Shown here piece after piece: positions 28,181-38,336 of a stretch of DNA of 64,000 bases. Numbering within the stretch: position 1 is the stretch's first letter; each line of letters starts with the position of its first letter. The position numbers and the translations under genes were made by a program. The stretch is from contig NZ_JAENIO010000016.1 of the NCBI RefSeq assembly GCF_016595415.1, forward strand, positions 1-64,000. Direction: 5' to 3'. This stretch comes from Roseibacillus ishigakijimensis. GTDB lineage: Bacteria; Verrucomicrobiota; Verrucomicrobiia; Verrucomicrobiales; Akkermansiaceae. The notes under the pieces are model-generated. The model did no database searches. It saw nothing but the letters and a program-made list of their open reading frames with translations, and had not been told where the DNA came from.

Positions 28181-29428
28181 TTAGAAGTAGCTGCGGAAGG
28201 CGAGCCACAAGGTCAGGGCGTCGACATCACCGGCAGGGGTGCTCAGGTCGTCGTATTCCACCCCGGCCATGATCTTGGCATTGTGGTCGCAGAGGTAGTA
28301 GTTGAGACCACCATAAATGCTGTGGTGCTCGTCACCCCGGCCCCCATTGATGGCAGCGTCGGTGTCGTCATTGCGACGCAGGTAGCGGCTATTCACCCGG
28401 ATTCCTTCGTCGGCGGAGGAGCCGGCATACTGGTAGCGGGCCACTGCTTGCAGGCGATCCTCCAGTAACCAGTAGTGGGGCATGATCACTACACCCCAGA
28501 AGTCGTCCTGGCGGTCGGGGTTATTCTGGCCCATGCCGGAGCTGCCATTGTCTCCGTAGATGAAGTCAGTCACCAGACCCCAGGGGCCGGATTCATAAAC
28601 CGCGCTCACGGAAGTGGCCCACTGGTAGCCCCAGAGGCTGTCATCCTCGGCGTCGGAATCGTTGTAGACAAAGTCCACCAGCACGCTGAAGTCGTCGCTG
28701 ACCTGATAGCCCAGCGAGGCCTGATAGACGAGGGCTTCTTCCCATCCTGCCACGAACTCGTCTTCTGGCTCGGTGGAGTAGACGCCAAGGAGCATGTCCC
28801 AGGGTCCCTGGCTGCCTGCCAGCTTCACCCCGGTGGGACGCAATGCGCCGTAGATCTTGTTGGAAATGGCGGAGCGCTCCACGGTGATGATCTTCTTGGA
28901 GGACTCGTTCGCTTCGTGGGAAATGGCGAACTTGTGGCGACCGTAGCTGAGGTGCAGGCTGTCCATGCCGAGGCCAAAGGCTTTCGCCAAATCAACCCCG
29001 AGGAGAGCTTCGTCAAAGCCCTCGTAACCCCAGTCCAAGTCGTCCCCACTGGGGCGGCCATCGGAAACCAGGTTGATGTTGCCCTTGAAGTCAAAGTAGT
29101 TGAGGAACTTGCCCTTCGCGCCCACCCGCACGCGGCGGAATTCGTTGTAGCTGTCGTTGAAATCATCGCCGTCGGCGTCTGTTCCATCGATCCAAGCGGT
29201 TTGGAACTGGAAGCGGCCGAAGACCGAGAAGTCCTGCACGAGCGGATTGAGCCAGTCGCTGGGCGTTTTTCCCACCGTCTGCAGGGCGTCGCACCAACTG
29301 GCGGGACTTTCGGCCACCGGGGTCTCCGGAAGGGGAGCCGGGGCAAGGGGGGCTTCGCCAGCCCAGGCCAACCCGCCGCAAGCGAGGGCAAGGCAATTGA
29401 GAGGAAGGATCGTGTTCTTCATGTGCAT
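28181..29428 (-). CDS. OprO/OprP-like porin divergent from pstS
   Basis: A 415-residue outer-membrane protein with a signal peptide (MKNTILPLNCLALACGGLAWAG). Typical porin O/P features follow: FSVFGRFQFQTAWIDGTD, NEFRRVRVGAKGKFLNYFDF, LSYGRHKFAISHEANESSKK, then barrel strands and a C-terminal LTLWLAFRSYF. The conserved FKGNINL/GRHK pattern near residues 130-190 is the most diagnostic part. OprP and OprO of Pseudomonas conduct phosphate and polyphosphate and are induced by phosphate starvation. The gene is transcribed away from pstS and shares an intergenic region holding two Pho-box-like sites. An alternative ATG two codons later exists. Confidence 0.82.
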   Translation of the reverse strand: MHMKNTILPLNCLALACGGLAWAGEAPLAPAPLPETPVAESPASWCDALQTVGKTPSDWLNPLVQDFSVFGRFQFQTAWIDGTDADGDDFNDSYNEFRRVRVGAKGKFLNYFDFKGNINLVSDGRPSGDDLDWGYEGFDEALLGVDLAKAFGLGMDSLHLSYGRHKFAISHEANESSKKIITVERSAISNKIYGALRPTGVKLAGSQGPWDMLLGVYSTEPEDEFVAGWEEALVYQASLGYQVSDDFSVLVDFVYNDSDAEDDSLWGYQWATSVSAVYESGPWGLVTDFIYGDNGSSGMGQNNPDRQDDFWGVVIMPHYWLLEDRLQAVARYQYAGSSADEGIRVNSRYLRRNDDTDAAINGGRGDEHHSIYGGLNYYLCDHNAKIMAGVEYDDLSTPAGDVDALTLWLAFRSYF

Positions 29429-29489
29429 GGTTTTTAACTAGGGTGCCACAAACTTAAACTCCGTTAGTTGAAAAAGCGTGGACGTGGAA

Positions 29490-29507
29490 TTGTGACGAAA
29501 TTGTCAC
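29490..29507. promoter_or_regulatory. Putative Pho box, porin side of the divergent region
   Basis: TTGTGAC-GAAA-TTGTCAC, the same 7+4+7 design as at 19974, located 62 bases upstream of the minus-strand porin start. Because the motif is also an inverted repeat, it could serve either gene; position suggests the porin. Confidence 0.62.
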
Positions 29508-29553
29508 GCGAGCCACAGAGCTAGCGCTTCGGTTGCAAAAAGGGGAGATTTTA

Positions 29554-29571
29554 ATGTGACAAAATCGTCAC
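29554..29571. promoter_or_regulatory. Putative Pho box, pstS side of the divergent region
   Basis: ATGTGAC-AAAA-TCGTCAC, spaced 64 bases from the preceding site and 86 bases upstream of pstS. I could not assign a confident -10 element downstream. Confidence 0.62.
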
Positions 29572-29656
29572 TTAAAAGAGAGCGCGCCGACTGGCATTCT
29601 GTCCATGTTTGCGCCGTCCCAACCATCACCGGGAGGGCCGAATTCCAAGTAACACT

Positions 29657-30466
29657 ATGAAAGTAAAAACTCTAATCGCCACTCTGGCCTCGGGTCTCAT
29701 CCTCGGCGGCACCGCTTTGGGTCAGTCCAAGGTGGTCATCAAAGGTTCCGATACTCTGGGTGCCAAGATGGTTCCCCAGTTGACTGCGGTCTACAAAGCC
29801 AAAGGCAATGCAGTCGATTTCGAGATTGCGGCCGAGGGTTCCTCCACTGCTTTCACTTCCTTGCTGGAAGGCACTGCTGACATCGGAATGAGCTCCCGTG
29901 ACGCCAAGGAAGGAGAGAAAGACTCCTTCACTGCGAAAGGCAAAGAGCTCGTCGAGCACGTCGCCGGGATTGACATGATCGCGGTGGTGGTGAACGAAGC
30001 CAATTCCGTCAAGAACCTCACCAAAAAGCAGGTGGAAGGTATTTTTACTGGTGAAATCACCGACTGGAGTGAGCTCGGTGGCAAGAAAGGTGCCATCTCA
30101 GTCTACACCCGCAACACCTCTTCCGGAACTTACAAGAGCTTCCAGGAGTTGGCGATGAACAAGCGCGACTACGGGTCCTCCACCCAGAAAATGGCAGGCA
30201 ACGAAGCCATCGCTTCCGAAGTCGGTCGCAATCCCAATGGCATCGGTTACGTCGGTTTGGCTTACGCGGAAAATGAAGGTCTCGTGCCCGTGACGGTCGA
30301 TGGCAAAGGCCTGGAAAAGCCCTCCGAGTATCCTCTTTCCCGCAAGCTTTACTACTACACTGTTGGCGAGCCCAGCGGTGAAACTGCCAAGTTCCTCGAG
30401 TGGGCCATGACTGATGAGATCGCCAAGAAGGTGATCGAAAAAGTCGGTTTCGTGGCCGCTGAGTAA
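29657..30466 (+). CDS. pstS: Phosphate ABC transporter substrate-binding protein
   Basis: A 269-residue periplasmic binding protein with a signal peptide (MKVKTLIATLASGLILGGTALG). The phosphate-binding signatures of PstS are visible: KGSDTLGAKMVPQL, EGSSTAFTSLLEGTADIGMSSR and TRNTSSGTYKSFQELAM. It captures phosphate after it crosses the outer membrane and passes it to PstC/PstA. The ATG at 29657 was chosen because it starts the signal peptide; the 16 upstream codons are not signal-like. It heads pstS-pstC-pstA-pstB-phoU behind two Pho-box-like sites. Confidence 0.95.
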   Translation: MKVKTLIATLASGLILGGTALGQSKVVIKGSDTLGAKMVPQLTAVYKAKGNAVDFEIAAEGSSTAFTSLLEGTADIGMSSRDAKEGEKDSFTAKGKELVEHVAGIDMIAVVVNEANSVKNLTKKQVEGIFTGEITDWSELGGKKGAISVYTRNTSSGTYKSFQELAMNKRDYGSSTQKMAGNEAIASEVGRNPNGIGYVGLAYAENEGLVPVTVDGKGLEKPSEYPLSRKLYYYTVGEPSGETAKFLEWAMTDEIAKKVIEKVGFVAAE

Positions 30467-30491
30467 GCTTCCACCCAAGAAATTTTTCTCC

Positions 30492-30519
30492 ACGCCTCTC
30501 CTCCCCGGGGGAGGCGTTT
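30492..30519 (+). terminator. Intercistronic stem-loop between pstS and pstC
   Basis: ACGCCTC pairs with GAGGCGT around a C/G-rich centre that can extend the helix, followed by only TTTCT. A weak terminator or RNA-stabilising stem here would give more PstS than permease, a common arrangement for binding-protein genes. Confidence 0.55.
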
Positions 30520-30656
30520 CTATTGCCAAAGAGCTGATTCTTCTCCCTTTGGCGGGTGGTCGAGGATTCCCCAGGGAGGGCGCGATCGCTAAAAAATGAC
30601 CGGGTGGCCGTTCCCGGGTTGAACAAACGGCTCTGACAACCTAGCACAAGACTTCA

Positions 30657-32621
30657 ATGTCCGAACAATCCGCGCAGGGTGAGGCGAAAGCCTTCCGCAA
30701 GAAAGCAGGCTTCCGTTTCATGGGGCTGGGTCTGCAGGATATGATCCGCTACTTTTTCGGCGGCAATGCCATGGTGGCGATTATCGTCCTCTTGTTGATT
30801 TCCGCCTTTCTGGCAAAAGAAGCCTTTTTCTTTTTTCCCCGTCATTTGGAAGAATTGCGGGCCTATCGCGAGACTGGGCAAGAGTATGTCGGCTACATGG
30901 ATGCCGAGCTCAAGGCTCATCGCAAGATCACCTCCGCTGCCACCCAAGCTTACAATCTCCAACTGCGCAGTGTGGTGCGCGATGAACTCGCGCTTCTGGA
31001 AGTGGGTCGCGAGGTGAAGACCCTTCTGCGGGAAGAAGTCGAACGTGAGCGCGATGCCCTCGCGGCGGCCGAGGAGCAAGTCGGGGTGCTCGAATTTATC
31101 GGGGGTGAGGCCTATGAGGTGGCCAAGGCGGAGGTCGAGGAAAAGCGCCAGGCCTTGCAGGAAGCGGTGGCCCGGGCGGCTGGGGACCTGAGTGTGACGG
31201 ACCTGACATTCAGCGAAGTCACTCCCGAGGAAAAGCAGTTCAATCGCATCAAGCAAGCCATGGTGCGCGATCTGACGGGGGAGGATTCTCCCTGGCTCGC
31301 CGAGTTGGAAGCGCGTATTGCAGAAAAGCAGGCTGCCGCTGAAGCCGAGTATGAGCAATTCGGCACTGCCGTCACCGAGCTGGTGGCTGCCCAAGCTCCG
31401 CTTGAGGAGTTGTGGAGCAAACTACGCACCATCACCTCCGAGAACCGCGACGAGGTGGAGAAAGCGCGCACCGCTCCCCGGCGCAAGAAGGCCCTCGAAG
31501 ATGGGGCCAAGCTCACTGATGACCCCGAACGCAAGGCCGAGATGCTGGCGCAAGCTGCCGAGGTCGATCTTTCCACCCCCGAGCCGGAGGAGATGACCCG
31601 GCCCGTCTATGACCACCGGGACGAGCACCAGGCCCTGCGCCAGGAGCTGCTTCAGACGACCCGGCGCTTGGTCAAAGCCATTCCAGACGAGGTTGCGGCC
31701 AAACAATCCAATGCCATTCTCGAAGACTTGCCCAAGGTGCGTGAGGGGTTTGAAAAGCAGTTCAAGCGCCTGGGCAAAAAAGCGGAGGAGTGGTCCCACG
31801 ACGAGAAAATTGGCATGGGTGGTTCCATTCTGACCTTTTTCCTCGGCACCGAGTGGGTGACCAATTCCAGCTGGAATGATGTCTACGGCCTCCTGCCGCT
31901 TTTCTCCGGCTCCTGCATTATCGCGATCATCGCCATTGTGATTGCCGTGCCCTTTTCCGTCGCGTCGGCGATCTACGTCAATCAGATTGCCAGCCCCCTG
32001 GAGCAGAATCTCATCAAGCCCACCATCGAATTTATCCAGGCCATTCCTTCCATCGTGCTGGGCTTCTTCGGCATTGTCGTGCTGGGTGATTTTCTCCGGG
32101 AGATGAGCCAGTGGGAGTTTCTGGCCTGGCTTCCGGGCTTTCCCATGCAGGAGCGCTTGAACGCCCTCAATGCCGGACTTCTGCTGGCCTTCATGTCCAT
32201 TCCGACCATTTTCACCCTGGCGGAGGATGCTCTCAACAACGTGCCCAAGGCCTATCGGGATGCCTCTCTGGCTCTCGGCAGCACCCGCTTGCAAACCATT
32301 TTCAAGGTCGTGGTGCCCACCGCTCTCTCCGGGATCGTGGCGGCCGTTCTCCTCGGCTTCGGCCGCATCATTGGCGAGACCATGGTGGTTCTCCTCGTGG
32401 CGGGAAATAAGATTGCCATGCCTGAGTGGGGAGAGGGCCTGGGTGTCCTCACCGACCCCACCCACACCATGACCGGTATCATCGCGCAGGAGACCGGAGA
32501 GGTGGAGCAGGGTTCCCTGCACTGGCGCGCCCTCTTCATGGTCGGGATGGTGCTCTTCACCATCTCGCTAGTCTTGAACTCCCTTTCCCAGGAAATCCTC
32601 AAACGTTTCGGTAACAAATGA
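30657..32621 (+). CDS. pstC: Phosphate ABC transporter permease PstC, long form
   Basis: A 654-residue inner-membrane permease. The first membrane helix is at about residues 38-56 ([20 protein letters not shown]). Residues about 60-390 form a charged, coiled-coil-rich domain outside the membrane. The usual PstC transport core follows (about 400-650) with [34 protein letters not shown] and the EAA-like loop [20 protein letters not shown]. Ordinary PstC has about 320 residues; Pseudomonas-type PstC is also long, so this is a known variant. It overlaps pstA by four bases (ATGA). Confidence 0.93.
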   Translation: MSEQSAQGEAKAFRKKAGFRFMGLGLQDMIRYFFGGNAMVAIIVLLLISAFLAKEAFFFFPRHLEELRAYRETGQEYVGYMDAELKAHRKITSAATQAYNLQLRSVVRDELALLEVGREVKTLLREEVERERDALAAAEEQVGVLEFIGGEAYEVAKAEVEEKRQALQEAVARAAGDLSVTDLTFSEVTPEEKQFNRIKQAMVRDLTGEDSPWLAELEARIAEKQAAAEAEYEQFGTAVTELVAAQAPLEELWSKLRTITSENRDEVEKARTAPRRKKALEDGAKLTDDPERKAEMLAQAAEVDLSTPEPEEMTRPVYDHRDEHQALRQELLQTTRRLVKAIPDEVAAKQSNAILEDLPKVREGFEKQFKRLGKKAEEWSHDEKIGMGGSILTFFLGTEWVTNSSWNDVYGLLPLFSGSCIIAIIAIVIAVPFSVASAIYVNQIASPLEQNLIKPTIEFIQAIPSIVLGFFGIVVLGDFLREMSQWEFLAWLPGFPMQERLNALNAGLLLAFMSIPTIFTLAEDALNNVPKAYRDASLALGSTRLQTIFKVVVPTALSGIVAAVLLGFGRIIGETMVVLLVAGNKIAMPEWGEGLGVLTDPTHTMTGIIAQETGEVEQGSLHWRALFMVGMVLFTISLVLNSLSQEILKRFGNK

Positions 32622-34264
32622 CCACGGACGACAACAATTCGCAAAGCGACTCTGCGAACTCGAATCCCTTCGCGCATCACGAGAGTTCGCTGCAAAAGGT
32701 GGAAAAACTGCAGCGGGTCCTTCTCTGGTCCGCCACCTGGTTCGTCCTCCTCATCGCGGGCATCATCTTCGGGACCATTCTCATGCGCGGGGCTCCCGTC
32801 CTGGCCAAGTATGGCACCAGCTTTCTGACCAATAGTCCGGAAACCCTCTTTGTGCTCAAAATCAACGAGGGCACGACCTTGGAGCTTCCCCCCAAGGATT
32901 ACGAGCTCGTCGAACGCTCCAATCCCCAGCTTGACTTTGCTGGGGTGACTCCTTTGGAGGTGCCGCGGGAACGGGTTTCCTTTGTCGTTCCCCCGGGCCA
33001 TCACCGCCTCTCTCTGGGCAAACTGCGGGACCTGGAGATGGCGACTGGCAAGACCTTTGCTTTCGAGAAAAAACATGAAGCGGGCGAGGTGACCGTGGCG
33101 GTCGACAAAGAGGTGGTAGGCTTGATGGACAAAGGCGTCTTCGAGGAATTTACCGCTGGCTTGGAAGGAATGGCCTTGCGGGACCAGCGCCCGGTGACTG
33201 TGACCGATCAACGCATCCGCTTCACCTTACAAGAGCGGGGGCAGGTCGAGATGCCTTCCACCATCGCTTTCAAAATCAAGGAACTGAACCCGGAGGCCCT
33301 CAAGGGCGTGCAGGAGGAGACTCATTCCTACTCGGCGGGCGGGGTGCTTGGCCCTCTGGCTGGCACCGCTCTGCTGGTCATCATCTGTATGGTGGTGGCT
33401 CTCTTCGTGGGGGTTTCGGCCAGTGTTTATTTGAGCGAATATGCCAAGCAGGGCTCGATGATGAATTCCATCCGCCTCGCCATTCTCAACCTCGCCGGGG
33501 TTCCTTCCATCGTGTTCGGCCTCTTTGGCCTCATGCTCTTCGTTTTCCTCGCTCCCAAGGTGACCAATGTGGTGGCCGTGCGGGATTCCGTGCGCGTGCC
33601 TCTCTGGCCTTCCTTCTCGGAGCCTCCCGTCCGCCAGCAGGTGGAGCGCGAAATCCATATCGCAAAAGGCACCCCAATCAAGGAGGCTGTCCGGGAGGCC
33701 AACGCTACCCGTTCCAAAGCGGTCTGGAACGGCCGCTGGTATCTCAGCTTCGAGGGGTGGGGGACTTGTATGCTCGCCGGGGGCTTCACTCTCGCGGTCA
33801 TGGTTTTGCCCGTCATCATCACCGCTTGTGAAGAGTCGCTGCGGGCGGTGCCCAAAGGATACCGGGAGGCCTCCCTCGCCCTGGGGGCCACCAAGTGGGA
33901 GTCCATCCGCACGGCGGTGCTCCCCTATGCCTTGCCGGGAATTCTCACCGCCTCCGTGCTCGGGATCACCCGGGTAGCGGGGGAGACCGCACCCATCATG
34001 TTCACTGCAGCCTTGGCGGAACGCTCCCTCCTTCCCTGGGAGGGCATCAATCGCTCCGGCTTGGGCTGGCTTTTCGACTTCCTTTCGCAATCGGTGCAGG
34101 CCCTGCCTTACCACATCTACACCGTTGCGGCGCGCATTCCGCAATCGGAATACACCCGCCCCATGCAGGATGGCGCGGTCCTCGTTTTCATGCTATTCGT
34201 GATGTCCTTCGCCGGTCTTTCGGTGTGGTTGCGCATCCGCATGCGGAGTAAATTGAAATGGTAA
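32618..34264 (+). CDS. pstA: Phosphate ABC transporter permease PstA, long form
   Basis: A 548-residue permease. A hydrophilic Asn/Ser-rich start precedes membrane helix 1 (about residues 36-56, [20 protein letters not shown]), then a roughly 180-residue extracytoplasmic insertion rich in beta-strands. The core begins near residue 243 ([20 protein letters not shown]) and carries [18 protein letters not shown] and the ATPase-contact loop [21 protein letters not shown] smaller loop of about 60 residues sits inside the core (about 320-380). Together with PstC it forms the phosphate channel. It overlaps both pstC and pstB, indicating translational coupling. Confidence 0.93.
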   Translation: MTTDDNNSQSDSANSNPFAHHESSLQKVEKLQRVLLWSATWFVLLIAGIIFGTILMRGAPVLAKYGTSFLTNSPETLFVLKINEGTTLELPPKDYELVERSNPQLDFAGVTPLEVPRERVSFVVPPGHHRLSLGKLRDLEMATGKTFAFEKKHEAGEVTVAVDKEVVGLMDKGVFEEFTAGLEGMALRDQRPVTVTDQRIRFTLQERGQVEMPSTIAFKIKELNPEALKGVQEETHSYSAGGVLGPLAGTALLVIICMVVALFVGVSASVYLSEYAKQGSMMNSIRLAILNLAGVPSIVFGLFGLMLFVFLAPKVTNVVAVRDSVRVPLWPSFSEPPVRQQVEREIHIAKGTPIKEAVREANATRSKAVWNGRWYLSFEGWGTCMLAGGFTLAVMVLPVIITACEESLRAVPKGYREASLALGATKWESIRTAVLPYALPGILTASVLGITRVAGETAPIMFTAALAERSLLPWEGINRSGLGWLFDFLSQSVQALPYHIYTVAARIPQSEYTRPMQDGAVLVFMLFVMSFAGLSVWLRIRMRSKLKW

Positions 34265-35103
34265 TCAAGATGAATCAAGATACTGCAACTTTGGGTGAAG
34301 AGACGCCCGCCAAACCCGCGGTGGGCGAGATTGAAGGACGCCGCACCATGATCGAGTGCACGGACGTCAGCTTCAGCTACGATGGTGGCAAGACCAACAC
34401 TCTCGACCACATCTCGCTCGATATCCCTGAGAAAAAGGTGACCGCCTTCATCGGGCCTTCCGGTTGTGGCAAGTCTACCTTTCTGCGCTGTTTCAACCGC
34501 ATGAACGACCTCATTGATACCGCCCGCATCACCAGTGGCGCTATCAAAATCATGGGGCAGGATATCCATGCTCCTGAAGTGGACGTCATCGAGTTGCGCA
34601 AGCAAGTGGGCATGGTCTTCCAGAAATACAATCCCTTTCCCAAGTCCATCTTCGAGAACGTGTCCTATGGGCCGCGCATCCAGGGCAATAACGACAAAAA
34701 GAAGCTGGAGGAAATCGTGGAGAAAAGTCTTCGGGGAGCCGCGCTCTGGGATGAGGTCAAGGACCGGCTTCACAGCAGTGCCTTTGGCCTCTCCGGCGGG
34801 CAGCAGCAGCGCCTGTGCATCGCCCGGGCCATCGCCGTGCAACCACGGGTCATTCTGATGGACGAGCCTTGTTCGGCCCTCGATCCCATTGCCACCGCCA
34901 AGGTGGAGGAGCTCATCACCGAATTGCGGGAAAAATACACCATCGTGATCGTGACCCACAGCATGCAACAGGCTTCACGAATCTCCGACAACACCGCCTT
35001 TTTCTATCTGGGCAAATTGATCGAATACGATGCCACTTCCACTTTGTTCAGCACGCCCACCCAGAAGCAGACAGAAGATTACATCAGTGGACGCTTCGGT
35101 TAA
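34258..35103 (+). CDS. pstB: Phosphate ABC transporter ATP-binding protein
   Basis: A 281-residue ATPase with Walker [11 protein letters not shown] (about residues 65-74), the PstB-specific FNRMNDLI segment, the signature [14 protein letters not shown] (about 179-192), Walker [14 protein letters not shown] (about 200-212) and the switch [14 protein letters not shown] hydrolysis powers phosphate import through PstC/PstA. The gene begins seven bases inside the end of pstA; a second ATG four codons later would also work. The N-terminal 25 residues are longer than usual. Confidence 0.97.
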   Translation: MVIKMNQDTATLGEETPAKPAVGEIEGRRTMIECTDVSFSYDGGKTNTLDHISLDIPEKKVTAFIGPSGCGKSTFLRCFNRMNDLIDTARITSGAIKIMGQDIHAPEVDVIELRKQVGMVFQKYNPFPKSIFENVSYGPRIQGNNDKKKLEEIVEKSLRGAALWDEVKDRLHSSAFGLSGGQQQRLCIARAIAVQPRVILMDEPCSALDPIATAKVEELITELREKYTIVIVTHSMQQASRISDNTAFFYLGKLIEYDATSTLFSTPTQKQTEDYISGRFG

Positions 35104-35150
35104 TGCTAGACAGGCGAACATTATTTTTATTAGGTTAGGGGTTTTCCCCC

Positions 35151-35816
35151 ATGACGACAACGACTCAACGCAAATCATCCATGCCCGGTAAACACATTTT
35201 GGCCAGTTTCGACGAAGCTCTCGTGGCTTTGAAAGAAGACGTCCTCGAACTTGGCGTTCTCTGCCGCACCAATCTCAGTCACTCCGTCAATGCTCTTCTC
35301 AAGAGGGAGCTGGACCAGGTGGCCCGGGTGCTTTCCAATCAGGATGAGATGCAAAACCTGGCCCACCGGATTGATGAGGATGCCATGAATCTCATCGTGC
35401 GGTTCCATCCCGTGGCTTCCGATTTGCGCTTCGTGCTCAGCTCCATGAAGGTGGGGGCCAACCTGGAGCGCGTCTCCAATCACGTGGTCAAGATTGCCAA
35501 GCGCACGCCCAAGATTTTGGCCATCGGCGAAGTGGTGGAGGTCAATTTGCTGGAGCCTCTCTATCTCCGCTCGGACCAAGCTCTCGGGCAAGCCATTGTG
35601 GCTTATAGTGATAACAATCCCGACCTGGTGGCGGAGTTGAACGAAGATGATGACGAGATCGACAAGCTCTACAAAAAAGCGCGTCGCACCTTCACCTCGG
35701 CCATCGAGGATAATCCCGCCAATTACCGCGAACTGATTCATCTCATGTTCGTGGCCCGCTCCCTTGAACGCATCGGCGACCATGCGGTGCACATTGCCGA
35801 GAACTTGCTCGAATAG
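35151..35816 (+). CDS. phoU: Phosphate signalling protein PhoU
   Basis: A 221-residue, fully helical protein with two PhoU repeats, including the metal-binding EDAMNLIVRFHPVASDLRFVLSSMK (around residues 75-100) and the matching second-repeat motif LIHLMFVARSLERIGDHAVHIAENLLE at the C-terminus. PhoU links the Pst transporter to the PhoR kinase and turns the Pho response off when phosphate is plentiful. It lies 47 bases after pstB; a small GGGG/CCCC hairpin ends directly at the ATG. No phoB or phoR gene occurs in the window. Confidence 0.94.
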   Translation: MTTTTQRKSSMPGKHILASFDEALVALKEDVLELGVLCRTNLSHSVNALLKRELDQVARVLSNQDEMQNLAHRIDEDAMNLIVRFHPVASDLRFVLSSMKVGANLERVSNHVVKIAKRTPKILAIGEVVEVNLLEPLYLRSDQALGQAIVAYSDNNPDLVAELNEDDDEIDKLYKKARRTFTSAIEDNPANYRELIHLMFVARSLERIGDHAVHIAENLLE

Positions 35817-35970
35817 GCGCCCTGTTCCCTTTCCGGCGTCTTCCTGGGGAGGGAAGGGCCTCCGTTTTCCCCGGCGAGCTTGCCTTTTCGGGAATTTCTT
35901 GCGAGGCGGTTCTTGAAAAGTTCTTTCTCGTCGTGCACATTCCCGCCCCGCGCGAAGCGGTTTCAAGAAG

Positions 35971-37374
35971 ATGGCGAAGACCTTGTATCAGAAAGTTTGG
36001 GATGCTCACACCGTGGGCAAGTTGGGTGACGGACGGACTCAGTTGTTCATTGGCACCCATCTCATTCACGAGGTCACTTCGCCCCAGGCCTTTGGCATGC
36101 TGCGCGATCTGGGCCTGAAAGTGAAATTTCCCCACCGCACCTTCGCGACCATCGATCACATCGTCCCGACCGAGAATCAGGACCAGCCCGCTGATCCTCT
36201 GGCGGCCAAGATGATCGATGCCATCCGCGCGAACTGTGATGACTTCGGGGTCACCTATTTCGACCTGCAGTCCGGCAAACAGGGCATTGTCCACGTGGTG
36301 GGGCCCGAGCAGGGGATCACCCAGCCGGGCACAACCATTGCCTGTGGTGATTCCCACACCGCCACCCACGGAGCTTTCGGAGCCATCGCTTTCGGCATCG
36401 GCACCACCCAGGTGCGCGACGTGCTCGCCACCCAGACTCTCGCCATGGAGTCCCTCAAGGTCCGCCGCATCGAGGTCAATGGCGAGTTGCCTCCCGGGGT
36501 TTACGCCAAGGACGTCACTCTGCACATCATCAAGCTCCTCGGGGCCAAGGGCGGTATTGGCTATGCCTACGAGTATGCCGGCAGCACCTTCGACAACTTC
36601 ACCATGGAAGAGCGCATGACAGTGTGCAACATGGCCATCGAGGGCGGCGCGCGCTGCGGCTACGTTAATCCCGATGAGAAAACCTTCGAGTTCCTCAAGG
36701 GCAAGCCCTACGCCCCCAAGGAGGAAGAATGGGATGCGGCCGTGGAGCGCTGGAAGTCCTTCGCCTCCGATGCCGATGCCGAATACGACGATGTCGTGGT
36801 CATCGATGCCGCTGATATCGAGCCCACCGTGACTTGGGGCATCTCTCCGGACCACGCTCTCTTTGTTTCGGAAAATGTGCCTGAGCGCAACGAGTCCACC
36901 GCCGAAGCCCTCGACTACATGAAGCTGGAGCCCGGCGCGCCCATCAAGGGCACCAAGATTGACGTGGCCTTCATGGGATCGTGCACCAACGGGCGTCTTT
37001 CCGATTTTCGCGAAGCGGCCAAATACCTCAAGGGCCGCAAGGTGGCAGAAGGAGTGAAGGCCATCGCGGTGCCCGGCTCCCAAATCACGGCTGTTCTCTG
37101 CGAGCAGGAAGGGCTTGATAAAATCTTCGAGGAAGCGGGCTTCGAGTGGCGCGCCGCCGGTTGCTCCATGTGCCTGGCCATGAATCCCGACAAACTGGTG
37201 GGAGACCAAATCTGTGCCTCTTCCTCCAACCGCAACTTCAAGGGTCGCCAAGGCTCTCCCATTGGTCGCACCATTCTCATGTCGCCCGTGATGGTGGCTG
37301 CGGCAGCGGTGGAAGGCCATGTCGCCGATGCCCGCGAGACTTTTGCCTTCACCCAGGCGGAAGCAGTTGCGTGA
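35971..37374 (+). CDS. leuC: 3-isopropylmalate dehydratase large subunit
   Basis: A 467-residue aconitase-family enzyme of normal LeuC length, which interconverts 2- and 3-isopropylmalate in leucine synthesis. The iron-sulfur cysteines are in [11 protein letters not shown] (near residue 333) and [10 protein letters not shown] (near 394-397). Other conserved blocks are [34 protein letters not shown] and [11 protein letters not shown]. The small subunit leuD, normally adjacent, is not in the window. It is followed 27 bases later by a DUF3820 gene. Confidence 0.96.
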   Translation: MAKTLYQKVWDAHTVGKLGDGRTQLFIGTHLIHEVTSPQAFGMLRDLGLKVKFPHRTFATIDHIVPTENQDQPADPLAAKMIDAIRANCDDFGVTYFDLQSGKQGIVHVVGPEQGITQPGTTIACGDSHTATHGAFGAIAFGIGTTQVRDVLATQTLAMESLKVRRIEVNGELPPGVYAKDVTLHIIKLLGAKGGIGYAYEYAGSTFDNFTMEERMTVCNMAIEGGARCGYVNPDEKTFEFLKGKPYAPKEEEWDAAVERWKSFASDADAEYDDVVVIDAADIEPTVTWGISPDHALFVSENVPERNESTAEALDYMKLEPGAPIKGTKIDVAFMGSCTNGRLSDFREAAKYLKGRKVAEGVKAIAVPGSQITAVLCEQEGLDKIFEEAGFEWRAAGCSMCLAMNPDKLVGDQICASSSNRNFKGRQGSPIGRTILMSPVMVAAAAVEGHVADARETFAFTQAEAVA

Positions 37375-37401
37375 CGGCCCTTGCCACCCGATGCTCCCGA
37401 G

Positions 37402-37659
37402 ATGATGGAATTCGGGGACATCGATCAAGAGGAATGGCGGCAGATCTACGAGGACCTCTGTGTTTACCGCATGCCTTTCGGTCGCTATCAGGACCGTCTC
37501 CTCGTCTCGCTGCCGGACGAATACCTGATGTGGTTTCAGCGCCAGGGCTTCCCAACGGGACGTCTTGGCGAGCTCATGGCCTTTGTCTATGAGGTTAAAA
37601 TGGCGGGCGCGGAAGAGGTCTTTGTCCCCATCCTGCGACGGGAAAGGAGAGGCTCGTGA
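37402..37659 (+). CDS. DUF3820 family protein
   Basis: A protein of about 85 residues. The core MPFGRYQDRLLVSLPDEYLMWFQRQG followed by FPTGRLGELMAFVYEVK matches DUF3820 (also called putative quorum-sensing-regulated virulence factor), a small conserved fold of unproven function. Two adjacent ATG codons and a TTG seven codons upstream leave the start uncertain. The stop overlaps the GTG start of the methyltransferase (GTGA), which suggests co-translation. Confidence 0.75.
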   Translation: MMEFGDIDQEEWRQIYEDLCVYRMPFGRYQDRLLVSLPDEYLMWFQRQGFPTGRLGELMAFVYEVKMAGAEEVFVPILRRERRGS

Positions 37660-38297
37660 AGCGGGTGATCGAGCCGGAAATCCTGGATGATTTGCCCGCC
37701 AGCGACCCGCGCGCGCAACGCAGTCGACGCGATTTGCGCCTCATCAATGCTCTCATGGGCAATGAGCGCTGGATTTTGCGCGAGCTGCGCCGCCGGGCTC
37801 GGGGTCAAGCGGTCTGCGAGCTCGGGGCAGGGGACGGCGAACTTCTCCGTGCCCTCGCACGCCAGGGTCACCCCGGCTGCGGCTTTGATTTCCAGCCCGC
37901 CCCGGCCGACCTCGCCCCGGGGGCGGAGTGGCAGCAGGGCGATTTTCTGCAAACTCTGCCCCGGCAAGACCAGCCTGCGCGCGTGGTGGTGGGCAGTCTC
38001 ATTCTTCACCACCTATCTTCACCCCAATTGGCGGAACTCGGTCGTTTGCTGTCCCGTAGCCGTCTCCTGCTTTTTGCCGAACCCCTGCGCTCGCCCTGGG
38101 CGCTGGTGGAAGGCCGCACGCTCTTTCCCTTCGTGAACGACGTCACCCGACACGACATGATGGTGAGTATTCGGGCGGGCTTCCGTCGCGGGGAACTGCG
38201 GGAGCTGCTCGCTTTGGAGGGCGATTGGCAATGGCGCGAGAGGACGACTCTGCGCGGGGGACTGCGCTCCCTTGCTTGGCGGGAAGAAGCGAATTGA
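37656..38297 (+). CDS. SAM-dependent class I methyltransferase
   Basis: A 213-residue methyltransferase. Motif I is VCELGAGDGELLRALARQG (about residues 53-71) and is followed by CGFDFQPA and QQGDFLQTLP; the post-motif VVVGSLILHHLSS resembles small-molecule methyltransferases of the UbiE type. The GTG start overlaps the previous stop. Its position just before a flavoprotein and a type III polyketide synthase suggests that it methylates the polyketide product or an intermediate; this is inferred from context only. Confidence 0.78.
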   Translation: MKRVIEPEILDDLPASDPRAQRSRRDLRLINALMGNERWILRELRRRARGQAVCELGAGDGELLRALARQGHPGCGFDFQPAPADLAPGAEWQQGDFLQTLPRQDQPARVVVGSLILHHLSSPQLAELGRLLSRSRLLLFAEPLRSPWALVEGRTLFPFVNDVTRHDMMVSIRAGFRRGELRELLALEGDWQWRERTTLRGGLRSLAWREEAN

Positions 38298-38336
38298 TTT
38301 GACCTGATAGGAAACGGGGGGAGGGTCGCAGGGAAT

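Noticed and set aside
35817-35970. Leucine attenuator or T-box before leuC
   Set aside because: No run of Leu codons in a leader peptide and no T-box consensus were found in this 150-base gap.
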